Below are positions 46,301 to 58,300 of a DNA stretch of 64,000 bases, one piece after another (within the stretch, counting starts at the first letter, position 1; each line of letters starts with the position of its first letter). Location of the stretch: the NCBI GenBank assembly GCA_963837285.1, contig CAWIMS010000003.1, positions 310,001-374,000 of the forward strand, read 5' to 3'. The DNA comes from Planosporangium sp963837285. GTDB taxonomy: Bacteria; Actinomycetota; Actinomycetes; Mycobacteriales; Micromonosporaceae. Below the pieces are notes generated by a model. The model was not told where the DNA came from. It did not search any database and saw only the letters and a list, made by a program, of their open reading frames with translations. The position numbers and the translations under genes are program-made.

Positions 46301-49300
46301 CGTGGCCATCTCCGGCGACGCCGACCTCGACAACCTCGACCGCCTCGGCGTCGGCGTCCGCACGGTCGTCCATGTCGAGTCCACGCACGGGTTCCAGCTC
46401 CATGGCCTGCTGCCGGAGCTGGGCGAGTACGCGGTGGCGTTCCCCGCCGGGCTCACCCTGCGGGTACTGCGGGTGGACGACGTCGAGGGGATACCGGTAC
46501 TGCGCACCCGGGGCGAGTGGCTCGGCGACGCGCCGCAACCGTCCACCACGCTGCGAGAGCTGATCGGGCCCCGGGCCGCCGAGTTCCTCGGCCAGGCGTG
46601 GCGGTACGTCGACCACCACCCGGACATCGTGCAACCCGGCGAAGAACCCTGGCAGGTGGCCGAGCAGCTCGCCGTGGTGATCGCGGCGGCCCGGCGGACC
46701 GACGAGGCGCTCGCCGCGCAGAGATCGACCGATCCCGACATCGCCGCGCGGGCCCACGGGTACCTGCTCGGTGGTCTGGAACGGCTGCCCCGGCACCCCG
46801 GCCTGGCGTTCCTCGGCCTCACCCGCGACGTCGACAGGGACATCGGTGCGGCCTTCCAGGTCGACGTGCTCACCCTCGTCGGGCAGGACCCTGCCCGGCT
46901 GGTCGATCCGCTCCTCCAGGCGGCGGTGCGCTTCGAGGCAGCCGCCGGCTACCTGATCCACGACCTGCTGCCGGACCTGCCGGTCGACGCGGTGGCGATC
47001 CCACCCGGGCGCAACTACCGGATCCAGCGCATCGACGAACCTCTGGGGTCGCCGCGGCTGCTCCGGGTGACCGGCGAGCCGCTCGGCGACCTGCCGACCC
47101 CGTCCACCCAGCTCATCGAGCTGGTCACCGGTGACGCCGCCACGCTGCTGGCGCGCGCGTGGATACACCTCAACCGCCACCCCGACCTCATCGGACCTGA
47201 CGAGCGGGCGGCCGAGGTCGCCGAGCAGCTCGCCGTCGTGATCGCGGCGGCGGAGTTCAACGAGGGACTGCAGAACCGGCTGCTGTCCGAGGACGCGGAC
47301 GTGGCTCGTCGGGCGCGGGAATGGCTCGACGCCGGGCTGTCCCGGCTGCCCGCGCACAACGGGGAGACGTACCTGCCCCGTGTCTACAGCGAGGAGGAGA
47401 TCGAGAACCGGTACGGAGAGCCGTTCGAGCGGCCGTACCCGACCGGGCTGGTCGCCTCCCGGCGCCTCGACGGTGTCGTCATACCCGCGACCACCATGGT
47501 GGTCCGGATCACCGGCCCCGGGGGCAGGTACGTCGGGGAACTGCTGGGCGGCACCAACGTCGAAAACGTGATGTACCCGCCGGGCGTCACGCTGTCGTTC
47601 GTGCCGCCGGACACGCCGCAGACGATCACACACGGCACCGCGACCCGGCCGGTGTTCGACGTCACCGCCTGGCCGCTGGGCACGCCACCGGACGAGATCC
47701 CCGAGGGGGTCGCCGAGGCGGTCGGCGCCGACGCCGTGGGCGAGTACTTCGAGCGGGCCTGGCGCCTCCTGGGCGAGCATCCGGAGCTGGCCGAGCCGGG
47801 CGAGGATCTGGCGCGGGTGGCGGCGGAGTTGGCCGGCGCGCTGGCGGCCATCGACCTGCGCGAGTTCGTCAATCTCCGGTTGGCCGACGCCGACGACCGG
47901 GCGGCGCGCGTCCAGGCGCTGGTCAACGCCGGGCTGGCGCGCCTGCCGCGGTACGAGCAGACGGCCTACCTCCAGGTGCGGCTGACCGACGACGAACTGG
48001 CGGGCCTGGCGGCCGGGTCGGTGCTCACGCTCGGTTCGGTCGGCCACGCCACCTTCCGCCCGTCCGAGACACTTGGCGACGGGTACACCGCCGAGCTGCG
48101 GATCACCCGCCCGTTCGGTGCGTCGGCCCGGTCGCTGGGCGCGGACCGGGGGCTCGTGGTCTTCGGCCCCGGGCTGCGGCTGCGGGTGCGGTCGGTGCAC
48201 CGCGACGGCACCGTCCCGACGTTCGAAATGGAGCCGGTGTGGGAACGGCCACGCGGCGCGCTCCCGCCGGTACCCGCGGTGCCCCACATGCTTTACCGCG
48301 AGCGGGTCCGGCCACCTGAGGATGGCGGCGGGGTACCCAACGGCCCGCTGGTCGCGGACGCGCACGGCGACCGGTGGGCGTACGTGCCCGACGAGGACGG
48401 CGAGCCGACCTGGCGGCCGTACGCGCAGTACCTGTCGGAGCTGGGTGCGGACCCGTACCCGCGGGTCACCGCCGTGCTGCCGCTGCCGCTGTGGCTGCGG
48501 CCCGGCCACGGGCTGACCCCGCGCGACGACAATCCCGCGGTACTGGAGCCGCGGACCGGTGTCGACGACGACACCCGGCCACCGACTCCGCAGGCGTGGA
48601 TGGCCGGAATCGACGACGACAACCGGCAACTGCCCGCCCCCCAGGCGGTGGTCGAGGTGGTACCGCTCGGCCTGTGGATCCGGGAGCCGGGTGACGTCGA
48701 CGAGGAGGCCGCGGCGGCGGTCCGCGGCGCGCCCCCCGAGCCGGGCGGGCCGGTCATCGTCGTCGGCACCCCGAATCAGCCGATCCCCGCGCCGGTATGG
48801 GACCTGGCCGGACACCTGATCCGCCACCTGGTGCCAGAGGCGCGGCCCGGTGCGGAGCTGTACATCGCCGGGATGGTCGATCCCGCCGGGGCCAGGACGG
48901 CGTTGCGGCTGGCCGGCGACGCCGGGCTGGTCATCGCCGACCAGGACGAGTTGACCGCGCTCGCCGAGCAGACCGAGCCCCGGCCGACCGTGGCGCCGGT
49001 GGGGCCGCAGCCCACGCACGTGATACCCGACGCCATCAACCACCCCGACCCGCCCGCGCCGGTCGAGCTGGCCGACCACATGGTCGTCGACCTTGCCTAC
49101 GGCACCGGCGGGCCGGAGAAGGTGGTGGTCAACGGGACTGAGATCCAGAAGGGGTACATCATCCTGCACGGCGACGCCGACGCTCCGGCCTCCTGGTCCG
49201 AGCTGCGCGACGGCGCCATCACGATCGACGCCGACGACGGCCAGATCGTGCACCGCACCCGACCCAGTGCCGCCGAGGTCGGCCCCAACGGCCTCGTGCT

Positions 49301-52300
49301 CCGGGTTTCGATGCCGCCGGGCGCAGCGATCTTCCCGAATGCCACCAGAGCCGCGCGGACAGACGATCTGCCACCTGGGCCGCTGGACGACCCGGAACCC
49401 GAAGGCACCGTCCTCCTGGCTCCCGCCACGCTCGCGCGGGTCACCGTGACCAAGGTGTACACCCGGATCGGGCGGGGCAGGCTCGGGTTCTGGCGCAAGC
49501 GCCGGACCAACCGGAACCTGGCCTCCCTTTCCCCTGACGTGCCGCAGAAAGGTTCGACGCAGGTCGTGGCGCCGGACTGGGCCTGGTCGGAGGCGGAGAT
49601 CGGCGAGTACTTCGTCGAGCCGTACTCCGAGCGGACCGAGACCGGCTGGTGGTTCCACGACCTCCAGGCGATCTGGGCAGCCGAACAGGCGATCGACACG
49701 TTCCGGAACCGGGACCAGGTCCGGCGCACCGCCCAGCACGACTTCGTCGCCAGGCGCGCCAACGCGCGCGCCCGGCTGACAACCGCGCGTGCCCGCGTCC
49801 GGGAGGCCCGCACGGCGGTGCAGCAGACCGCCGACGTGCTGCACCTCCAGCGGGTGACGTACCTCAAGGTCCCGCGCGAGCAGAACGTCACCAACCTGAT
49901 CTTCGCGACCCACGAGGGGCTGCCGGCGATCAGCGGGCGGCAGATCAGCCCGTACCTGTTCGGCCGGGTGGTGGACGAGCTGATCCGCCGGCACCCGGTG
50001 CTCGACCAGCCGGTCCTGCGGCTGCTGGGCAGCCGGATGGCGGTCCAGCAGGACGGCCCCGGCTCGTCGTTCCTGGAGCAGTACGTCCGGAGCACCCACC
50101 GGCCGACCATCGGGGCCGACACGGAGGTGTGGACCGGCGGACCGAACTCGCCCGACCTGCGTGTCGGCACACCGTACGCGACCTCGACCCAGCCCGTGCA
50201 GGGCGGTGGAACCCAGCAGACCGTGCCCTACGACGGCCGCTGGTACCTGGCCAGCGTCGACGACGCCGACCTCGTGGTACGGCAGGTCCTGGAGCCGCCG
50301 CCGCCACCCGAGGTCGACCGGCCACCGAGTCCGGTCGGTGATCCGCCGGGTGGGCTCGGCCGGCGCGACAACCGGCCGCCGGTGCGGGTGGCGGTCCAGC
50401 CGAAGACCGGCACACCGGGTGTCCCGACCACGACCGGGACCACGGGGCAGCCAGGCCTGATGACCGCCGTACCCCACGGCGGACCGCAGCCGAACCTGGG
50501 AGACCCGCGGCTGCGCCTGCCGCTGCCGGATGACCTGCAACCCGCCCTGAACACCGCGCGCGGGCTGCTCCAGCCATTGTCGCCGCTGGCCACCTGGCAG
50601 ACCGCCGGGCTCGGGCACAGCGAGGTGCTCATCGACGGCGACCCGGGACAGCGCCGCCCGACCATCCGGATCACGTACGACGACACCACCGCGTTGCGGC
50701 GGCCGACCCACATGATCGCGAACGCCGCGCACACGACACTGCTCCTGCGCGGCGGGGTGGCCGGGGCCATCTGGACAGCCGGTGGCGTCAACATGCAGAA
50801 CTGGCTGCAGGCCCGCAGCCGGCGGGGCAACGTCACGCCGGGGCAGGGCACCTCCTCGCCGGGGTTCGGCATCGCCAGCACCCGGTACGTCGCCCACCTG
50901 GTCCCGCCGAACTTCGGCATCACGGCGCAGCGGGACACCGGCCTGCTGCACCAGACCTACGTCAACCTGCTCGGCGAGGTCGGCGAGGTCGCCAACCCCA
51001 ACCACCCGATCTACCAGCCCGGCCACGCGTTGTACGGTGGGATGGCCGGACCCCAGCCGGTGCAGACCCTGGCCACCGTCCTGCTGTCCAGCTTCAACTT
51101 CCGCGCCCACACCGACACGTCGCTGGAGGCGGCACTGGCGGCGTTCGTGGGCACGCCGACCGATCTGGGTGAGATCCAGATCGTCAGCAACGACATCCAG
51201 CAGATCCGCGAGATTCTCGACTGGGTGACCCGGACGCTCGCCGGCGGTGCGGCGAACAACGGCGGCGGCGGGACCGGGCTGAACGGCGGCGCACCGACCG
51301 GGCTCAACGGCGGCGCACCGACCGGGCAGCCGTTCGACACGATGGTCCGGGAGTACCCGAAGGTCTGGGACGCGTACCGCGAGGTGGAGCGCAAGGGCGG
51401 CATCACCTACGAGCCGGGCGTGAACCAGGTGCTCGACGCCAACCGCGTCGTCCTCGATCCGACCGACCCGGACGGTGCGCTGGAGACGCTGAAGCGGCTC
51501 GCGACCAAGCGGAACATGGTGGCGCTGTTCAGCAAGAACGTGTTGCCGCACGGCACGATCCACGACGGCGTGTTCCGGGGCCGGGTCGGCGACGACAACC
51601 TGACGATTCCGGTCCGGGTCGACGAGGCGGGCAACGTCGTCGACGCCGGCCCCGGCGCTGGCGCGGTCACCCACGCGCCGGTCGGGAAGCCGGCGACGAT
51701 CAGGGTCGTCAGCTACCGGGACGGCGAGCGGGTCACCACCGTGCTGTCGGGCCGCTACACCAGGTTCGACCGGTTCATGGCGGTCCACCCGACCACCGGC
51801 AAGGAGACCGGCGAACTCCGGCGCCTGCCGTCCGGCGCCTGGGTGCCGCTGCTGCGCGGCGGCTCGCCCGACCAGGTCGTGCCGCCGAACCAGCCCGGCC
51901 CGACGCCGGAGCAGGCACGGCAGACGGTCACCCGGTTCCTCGGCAGCCGTCAGGAGAGCTATCGCAACGTGCGCCGCGCCCACCGGCCGGCCGTGGTGCC
52001 CGTCGGTGACCACCTGTACCGGGCGCTGTTCAAGATATTCCCGGCCGGGTCGCTGCCGGTGACGGTGGTGGATCCGAGAAACCCCACAGACCTGGAGATC
52101 CAGGCGCTGCGCAACGAGATCGCCGACCGGGTGACGGATCACTTCGGCTTCCTCAACGCCAACCCGGACCAGCCTGCCTGGCCGCTGATCGAGGCGTTCC
52201 CGGACTCCGGCTCGGGCTCCGAAGAGCAGCGGCTGCGGATGCAGGACCACCACCTGACCAACATCCGGCGGATGGGTCGGGGCGGTAACCGCACCGGCAA

Positions 52301-55300
52301 CGCGGTCGTCACGGCCGTCAGCCTGCTGTGGGGGCTTCCGTTCACGGTGCTGGGGCCGGACGGCCCGTCCCGGCTCGGCCCGGCGACGGGCGCACCGGTC
52401 GGGTACCTGTACCTGAATCACGAGGGCCACTACCTGCTGCTGCCACCGGAACCCGGTGTCGCCGTCCTACCGCCGCAGGAGCTGACCGCGCACGCCAACC
52501 TCCTGGCCACCGGCGGCGACTGGGGCGAGATGTACCAGGCCTACGGCGCGCTGTTCGGCGCGGTCGTCCAGCAGGCGCCGGGCGGCACCGTGTCGGACCA
52601 ACTGACCACATTGCTCGACGAGGCCGGGGCCATCCTCGGGGCACCCTGGTCGGCGACCGGTCTGGCCCGGCTGAGCGAGTTGTACGACAACGTCAGCGGA
52701 CCGTCCACGAGCGACGCGCGCGGAAGCTCCACCGGCGGCGGGCCACCACGACCGGCCACCGGAAGCCGGCGGAGCACGACCGGAAGCCGGCGCGAGACAG
52801 GCGGGGGCACGCGGAACACGACGGTGCACCGGTCTGACGGCCGATCCGTTCGCCGCGCCCGGCGCTCGGTCACCGGTCGGTCGCACCGGTCCCTCCGGGC
52901 CGCACACGCCACGTACGTGATGCTCGAAACGACGACGACACAGTTCAACGGCAACCAGCGCTCAGGCGTCCAGAGCCGGCCGCAGGTGTTCGAGGCGTTG
53001 ATGTCGCGGGCGCTGGCCGGGCCGCCGGTGGCCGATCCGTTGGTGGGTAAGGCGTACCTGGTGGCGTGGAACGCGCTGGCGGCGCGGATGTACGCGCTGG
53101 CGGACAACGACACCACGGGCTGGGCCGACGTGTTCAAGCTGGCGCGGCGGCTGGGCGACGGTGCGGCGCAAGGGCCGCGGCTGGACTGGCTGGGCGACAC
53201 CGAATCCGCGATCGACGACCTGCTGGACCGGGTCGGGCTCGACGGCGTGAGCGCCCTGCTGTGGCGGAACCTGCTCGGGTCCGAGCCGCCGGCCGTCGCG
53301 GTCACGACGAGGCCGCCCCAGGTCGTGACGGTCAACATGATGACCTTCGACAACACCGCCGAGCCGATGGACACCGCCGAGCGGACGGACGACACCGAGC
53401 CGACGGACACCACCGAGCCGATGGACGTCGACGACGGCGGCGGCGCCACCGCGCCGACCAGCCCGGAGATGGCGCAGTGGATCGACCTGATCGACCAGCA
53501 CCAGCGCGGCAAGGGCGGCACCGGGCTGACCGACGGGCAGCGCCGGGCACTGGAGGCGTTGAGCCCGGACGAGCTGAAGGAGCTGCCCCGGCAGTTGACG
53601 CCGCGGCCACCCGCGCCGGTGCCGACGAAGCCGTCGGTCGTCCGGGTGGTGTACGGCCAGATCGAGAACTCCCGCTACAGCGCGGTGGTCAACGCGGCCA
53701 ACCCGGACATGTCGGTGGGCTCCGGCACGGGGGGCGTCTCCGGCGCGCTGGGGCGCAAGGGCGCCGAGCAGCTCCGCGTCCGGATCGCGGCGACCCGGAC
53801 GCGCCGGCAGATCGTCGACGGGATGGGCGACCCCACGCTGTTGCCGCGAACGGCGGACGCGACCGACGTGAGCGGGATCGACGCGTTCGGGACCGCGGAC
53901 GACGGCATCCGGCTCATCGTGCACGTGACGGTTCCCGACCTGACCCAGGAGCCCACGCCGGACCGTCCCCAGGCGGTCGGCGTGGAGTCGGAGGTGCCCT
54001 CGGCCTGGGAGGCGCGGATCCTGGCCCGCCCGCCGGACCTTCGCCGCCGCCGGCCGGACCTCGCCGAGCTGCGCGACTTCGTCAACGGGGTGAAGGCGGC
54101 GGTACGTAAGGCCGAGGAGTGGGGCGTCCCGGAGCTTCTCCTGCCGGTCCTCGGCGCCGGCAGTTACGGCTGGCATCCCGACGTCGCCTTGGAGATCATC
54201 CAGGACACGCTCGCCGGCCTGTCGACCTCGTTGAACCGCATCGACATCATCAGCCACGACCCGGGCATCGCCGGCACCCCGCAGCCGCGGCCGAGCGGGC
54301 CGGCGCCCGTCCGGCCGCTGGTTCGCGGCGGCCCGCCGATCCCGACCCGGACGCTCAACCGGCACGCCGAGGACTTCCACGAGTCGACGGCGAGGTTCCC
54401 GCAGTTGCAGATGCTGGCGGCGGACCTGCACAAGCTCGTCGGCGAGCTGGGCGAGCTGGGCGCCGGCGGCCGGCTCGACAACCGGCTGTCCACGGTGGCG
54501 GGCAGCTCGTCGGCCATGGAGAAGCTGGGCGACATCGCCGCCCGGCTGGCCGGTCTCCCCACGGAGCAGAGCGAGCGGGTCCGGATGGTGGTGACGGACC
54601 TGCTGCTGGCCGCGTCGTACGTGCCGGTCCGGGACAAGCCCGCACCGGGTGGCACCGGCGACCGGCCCTCGCGGCGGTCCATCGAACCGGTCACCCCGAA
54701 GAACCTGCTGGAGCTGCTCAGCTCCGTCGGAGCCGATCTGGAGACCGGCCGGACGCCCGCCGTGCTGGCCGAACTCGCCGCGATCGGCTACTTCGACCAG
54801 GGCCGGTCGGTCGCCCAGCGCTGGGCGCTGCTCGGGCTGCTCAACCTCCCGCCGTCCGTCCGGTCGGCGCTGGGTGGTGACCGCCGTACCGGACGGGCCG
54901 CCGACCCGCTGTTCGACGCCCTGCTGAGCAGCCCGCTGCTGGGCGAGGCGCTACAGGTGACGACCGAGGCGGAACCGCACCCCGGCGGGGACCACGACAC
55001 CGCATTGTTCAACCGGGCGCTCCGGGCGCAGGCGCCGACCATCGCGGGCCTGCTCGCGTTCGGCCACGCCGTCGTGGAGCACCTGCGCGCGCGGCTGCGC
55101 ACCGGCCCCGAACGCGCCGACGGCGAGGAACCGCCGCGGCACCGCCAGCGCACCGACGACGATCGCCGGCGGGACGAGGAGGCCAACCGGGCGGCGGAGC
55201 TCCTCACCGCGGCGACCGAGGAGCTGGACGCGCTCCGAGCGGACGTCCTCGCCCTGCTGGGCAGGCGTCATGTCACGGCCGAGGAGGGCCGCGCGGCGCT

Positions 55301-58300
55301 GCGACAGGCGACCCAGCGCTGGGAACTGGTCATGCGGGAGCTGTCGGCCGCGCTCGGCCCGGCGGCGTACCGCGCGTTCCTCACCGACCTGCTGCGCCGA
55401 CCGGTCGGGCCGCCCGATCCGGGGACGCTGACCATGCCGCTGGACCAGACGCTCGTCGAGACGGGCGCCGAGATCCTGCACCGCCAGATCGAGCACACCG
55501 GCGGTCTGCCGGTCCTGCTCGGACACGTGTTCACCCGGCCGGCCGTCCTGCTCGGTACCCGGCGCGCCGACGGCACGAAGGCATTCGTGATCGTCGACCC
55601 GGCTAGCGACGTCACCGAGTCCGTGCCGATCACGGAGTTCGCCGGGCACGCCGCCCAGCTCGGCGTACGGGTGGACCCGGTGGTCGTCACCGAGCTGAAG
55701 ACCGGGTTCGTGGGCCTGATCGCGGGCAAGCAGGCGCGGCTGGGCGCGCCGCTCGACCGCGAGCAGCGCGCGCGGCTGGAGCGGCTGCCGGTGCCGGTGC
55801 TCAACGAGATGTTCCGCCAGTATCCGGAGGAGCAGCCGCCGCCGACCGACGACCCCGGGCCGGGCGTGCTGCCCCTGGTGCCGCTGTCGGCGACGACGGT
55901 GCGGATCAGCCGCGGCCGGCCGGAGAGTTCGGGCAGCCCGGCCGTCGTGTTCCTCAACGCCCCGGGGCAGCGGACCGACGGCGACCTGACCACACTCGGC
56001 GGCGAAGCCTTCGGCAAGGCGAAGGACGCGGTCGGGCATCGGCTATCCATCATGGACGGTCAAGACCCCGCCGACCCGCGGCCGGGCACCGCGGTGGTCA
56101 TCAGCGTCACCCACATCGAGGCCATGAGCCGGCACGGTACCGATCTGGTGGTCGAGGTGGCGGTCGCCGGCATGACCGCGCAGCAGCTTTCCGACGCCGC
56201 GGTCGAGGCGCTGCGGGCGGCCGCCGGCTGGGGGGTGGGTGCCGCCGCGATCGTCATACCGGCGGGATGGACAGCCGACGAGGCACTCCCGGTGATCGTG
56301 TCGGCGGCCTGGAACGCGTCGTCCACGATTCACACCGTCGAGCTGATCTTCCCGGACCATACCGTGCCCGTCGGCACGACCAGCGACCTGACCGTCGACC
56401 AGCAGCGGTTCGCCGTCCACGCCTGGGCCGTCGCGACCGGGACGACCCTGACCGGGCAGCAGCGGCAGGATCTGGAGCAGCAGTTCAAGCCGCCGCGGCC
56501 GACCGGCGTCGTCCCGGGGACGCGCACCGTGGAACTCGTCGGGAAGGGCAACCTCACCAGCGTCAACGGCTTCGACGCCGTGCTCACCCTGTCCGGCAAC
56601 GACCTGGGCCTTGACGGCACGCCCTCCTACCTGCGCGGCCTGACCATCACCGCGCACGGCGCGGGCGGAGCCGCGCTCCCGTCGACGCTGTACCTCGGCG
56701 CCCTGCTCGACGCCGCCGTCCAGCGCTCCCACCCGGGGCCGCCAGTGCCCGTCCCGGACCAGGGCAGCGCCTTCACGGTCGGCGTCACCCACATTGACGC
56801 TTTCCACCGGCAGGGCGTCCGCTGGCTCATCGGCGTGCCGATGGATCGGCGGGACCCACAGTTCACAGTGGGGCTCGCGCTGCTCGACGCGCTGCGCCAG
56901 GCGGAACGGCGCGGCGCGACCTCGCTGCTCGTCGTCGTCAGCGAACCGATGGCCAACGACGGCGGCTCGATGAAGAAGCTGCTCGACACCCTGGAACTGA
57001 CCCCGACCACGGTGGGCCGCATCGGCCTCCTGGTCGACGACCCCGGCGCCCGGGGCAGGTTCACGCTGCCGTTGACGATCCAGCAGGCGGGCATCGTCGC
57101 GCGGGTCCGGCGGGAGCGGCGCAGCGACCGGCGCCCGCCGGAGCCGGTCTGGGACTGGTCCGAGGAGCCGCGGAGCGCCGATGAGTGGGGAGAACCGCAG
57201 CGGCGGCCCGCGCGCAAGTCACAGCCCAGCACGGTGATCCGCAAGTTCCGCACGAGGACCGCGGGCGGCCGGTCCGGGTCGGAGGTCCGCTACGAGGTGG
57301 ACGCCCGCCCCCGGCTGGCCACGAACCGCAGGTCCGAAGCGGCCGAGATCGACCTGGGCGAGATCCTCGACGAGTTCGGTACCGACCGGACGGCGATCGA
57401 GGATGCCATTGACGCGAGAATCCAGGAGATCCGGTCCCTGCGGCGGTCGCCGATCCTGGTCGCCGGCTCCGCCATGGACGACGTCAATCCGGTGACGCAC
57501 GCCGAGCAGGCGGCGATCCGCACCAATACCGCGCTCGTGCTGGCGCTGGCGGAGGAGGGTACCTACCGCTACTTCGACAACTTCGGCGAGGAGACCGACC
57601 GGCACGGCAACGCGCTGGGCGGGGACGAGGCCGTTCGGGTCGAGGAACCGGGCTGGCGCGCGCTGCTGGACGAGCACCGGCCGGAGCTGCCCGGGCAGTA
57701 CCGCGATCAATACCAGGTGACGGTGTCCGATGCGGGCGTGGCCCTCGCCCGGCACGGCACCGACACGACCGGGTGGCAGGTCGACTCGGTCGGAACCGAC
57801 CAGCCGGCGCTGCCGGTGGTCGTCGGTCCCGACGTGCCCGACGCCGTGGTCCAGGCCCTGCTGGCCAACCTCGCCCAGCCACTGCGGCGGCGGGTGCTGG
57901 TGCAGATCCGCGGCGACTGGCAGCCGTCGCCCGCGGATGCGAAGGCCCGGGTCGCGGCCCTCGCGCAAGGGTCGGCGGACATCGCTATCGCGTTGGTGGT
58001 GCCGGTGTTCGGGCTGTCGGTCGAGCCGGACGGGGACCTGCTCTACAACAGTGTGTACCCGGCGGGCGCGGGTGGCGGTGCGGTCTTCGCGCAGTGGGCG
58101 AAGACCTACCACTTCTACCAGCGCCCCCCTGGCCTGACCCCGCACGGGCTCCAGACGATCGACGGATCGGGCGGCTACCGCCTGGGCAGCGGCGACGTGG
58201 TGCGGGACTGGATCGTCGAGCCGACCGCGTGGGGGCTGTGGATCCACCAGACCGGCGACGGCGAGCCGGAGGACTACCTGAGCGCCGTCGACGACGACCT

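Noticed and set aside
42075..52430. Minus-strand ORF of 3,451 codons
   Set aside because: It is in exact register with the sense codons of the giant gene, has biased Arg/Val/Gly/Pro/His composition and no recognisable domain. It exists because the sense gene avoids TTA, CTA and TCA.
57480..57570. Nucleic-acid deaminase domain (HAE motif at 57498)
   Set aside because: No downstream P-C-x-x-C zinc motif and no Cys in the region; a single HAE is not enough.
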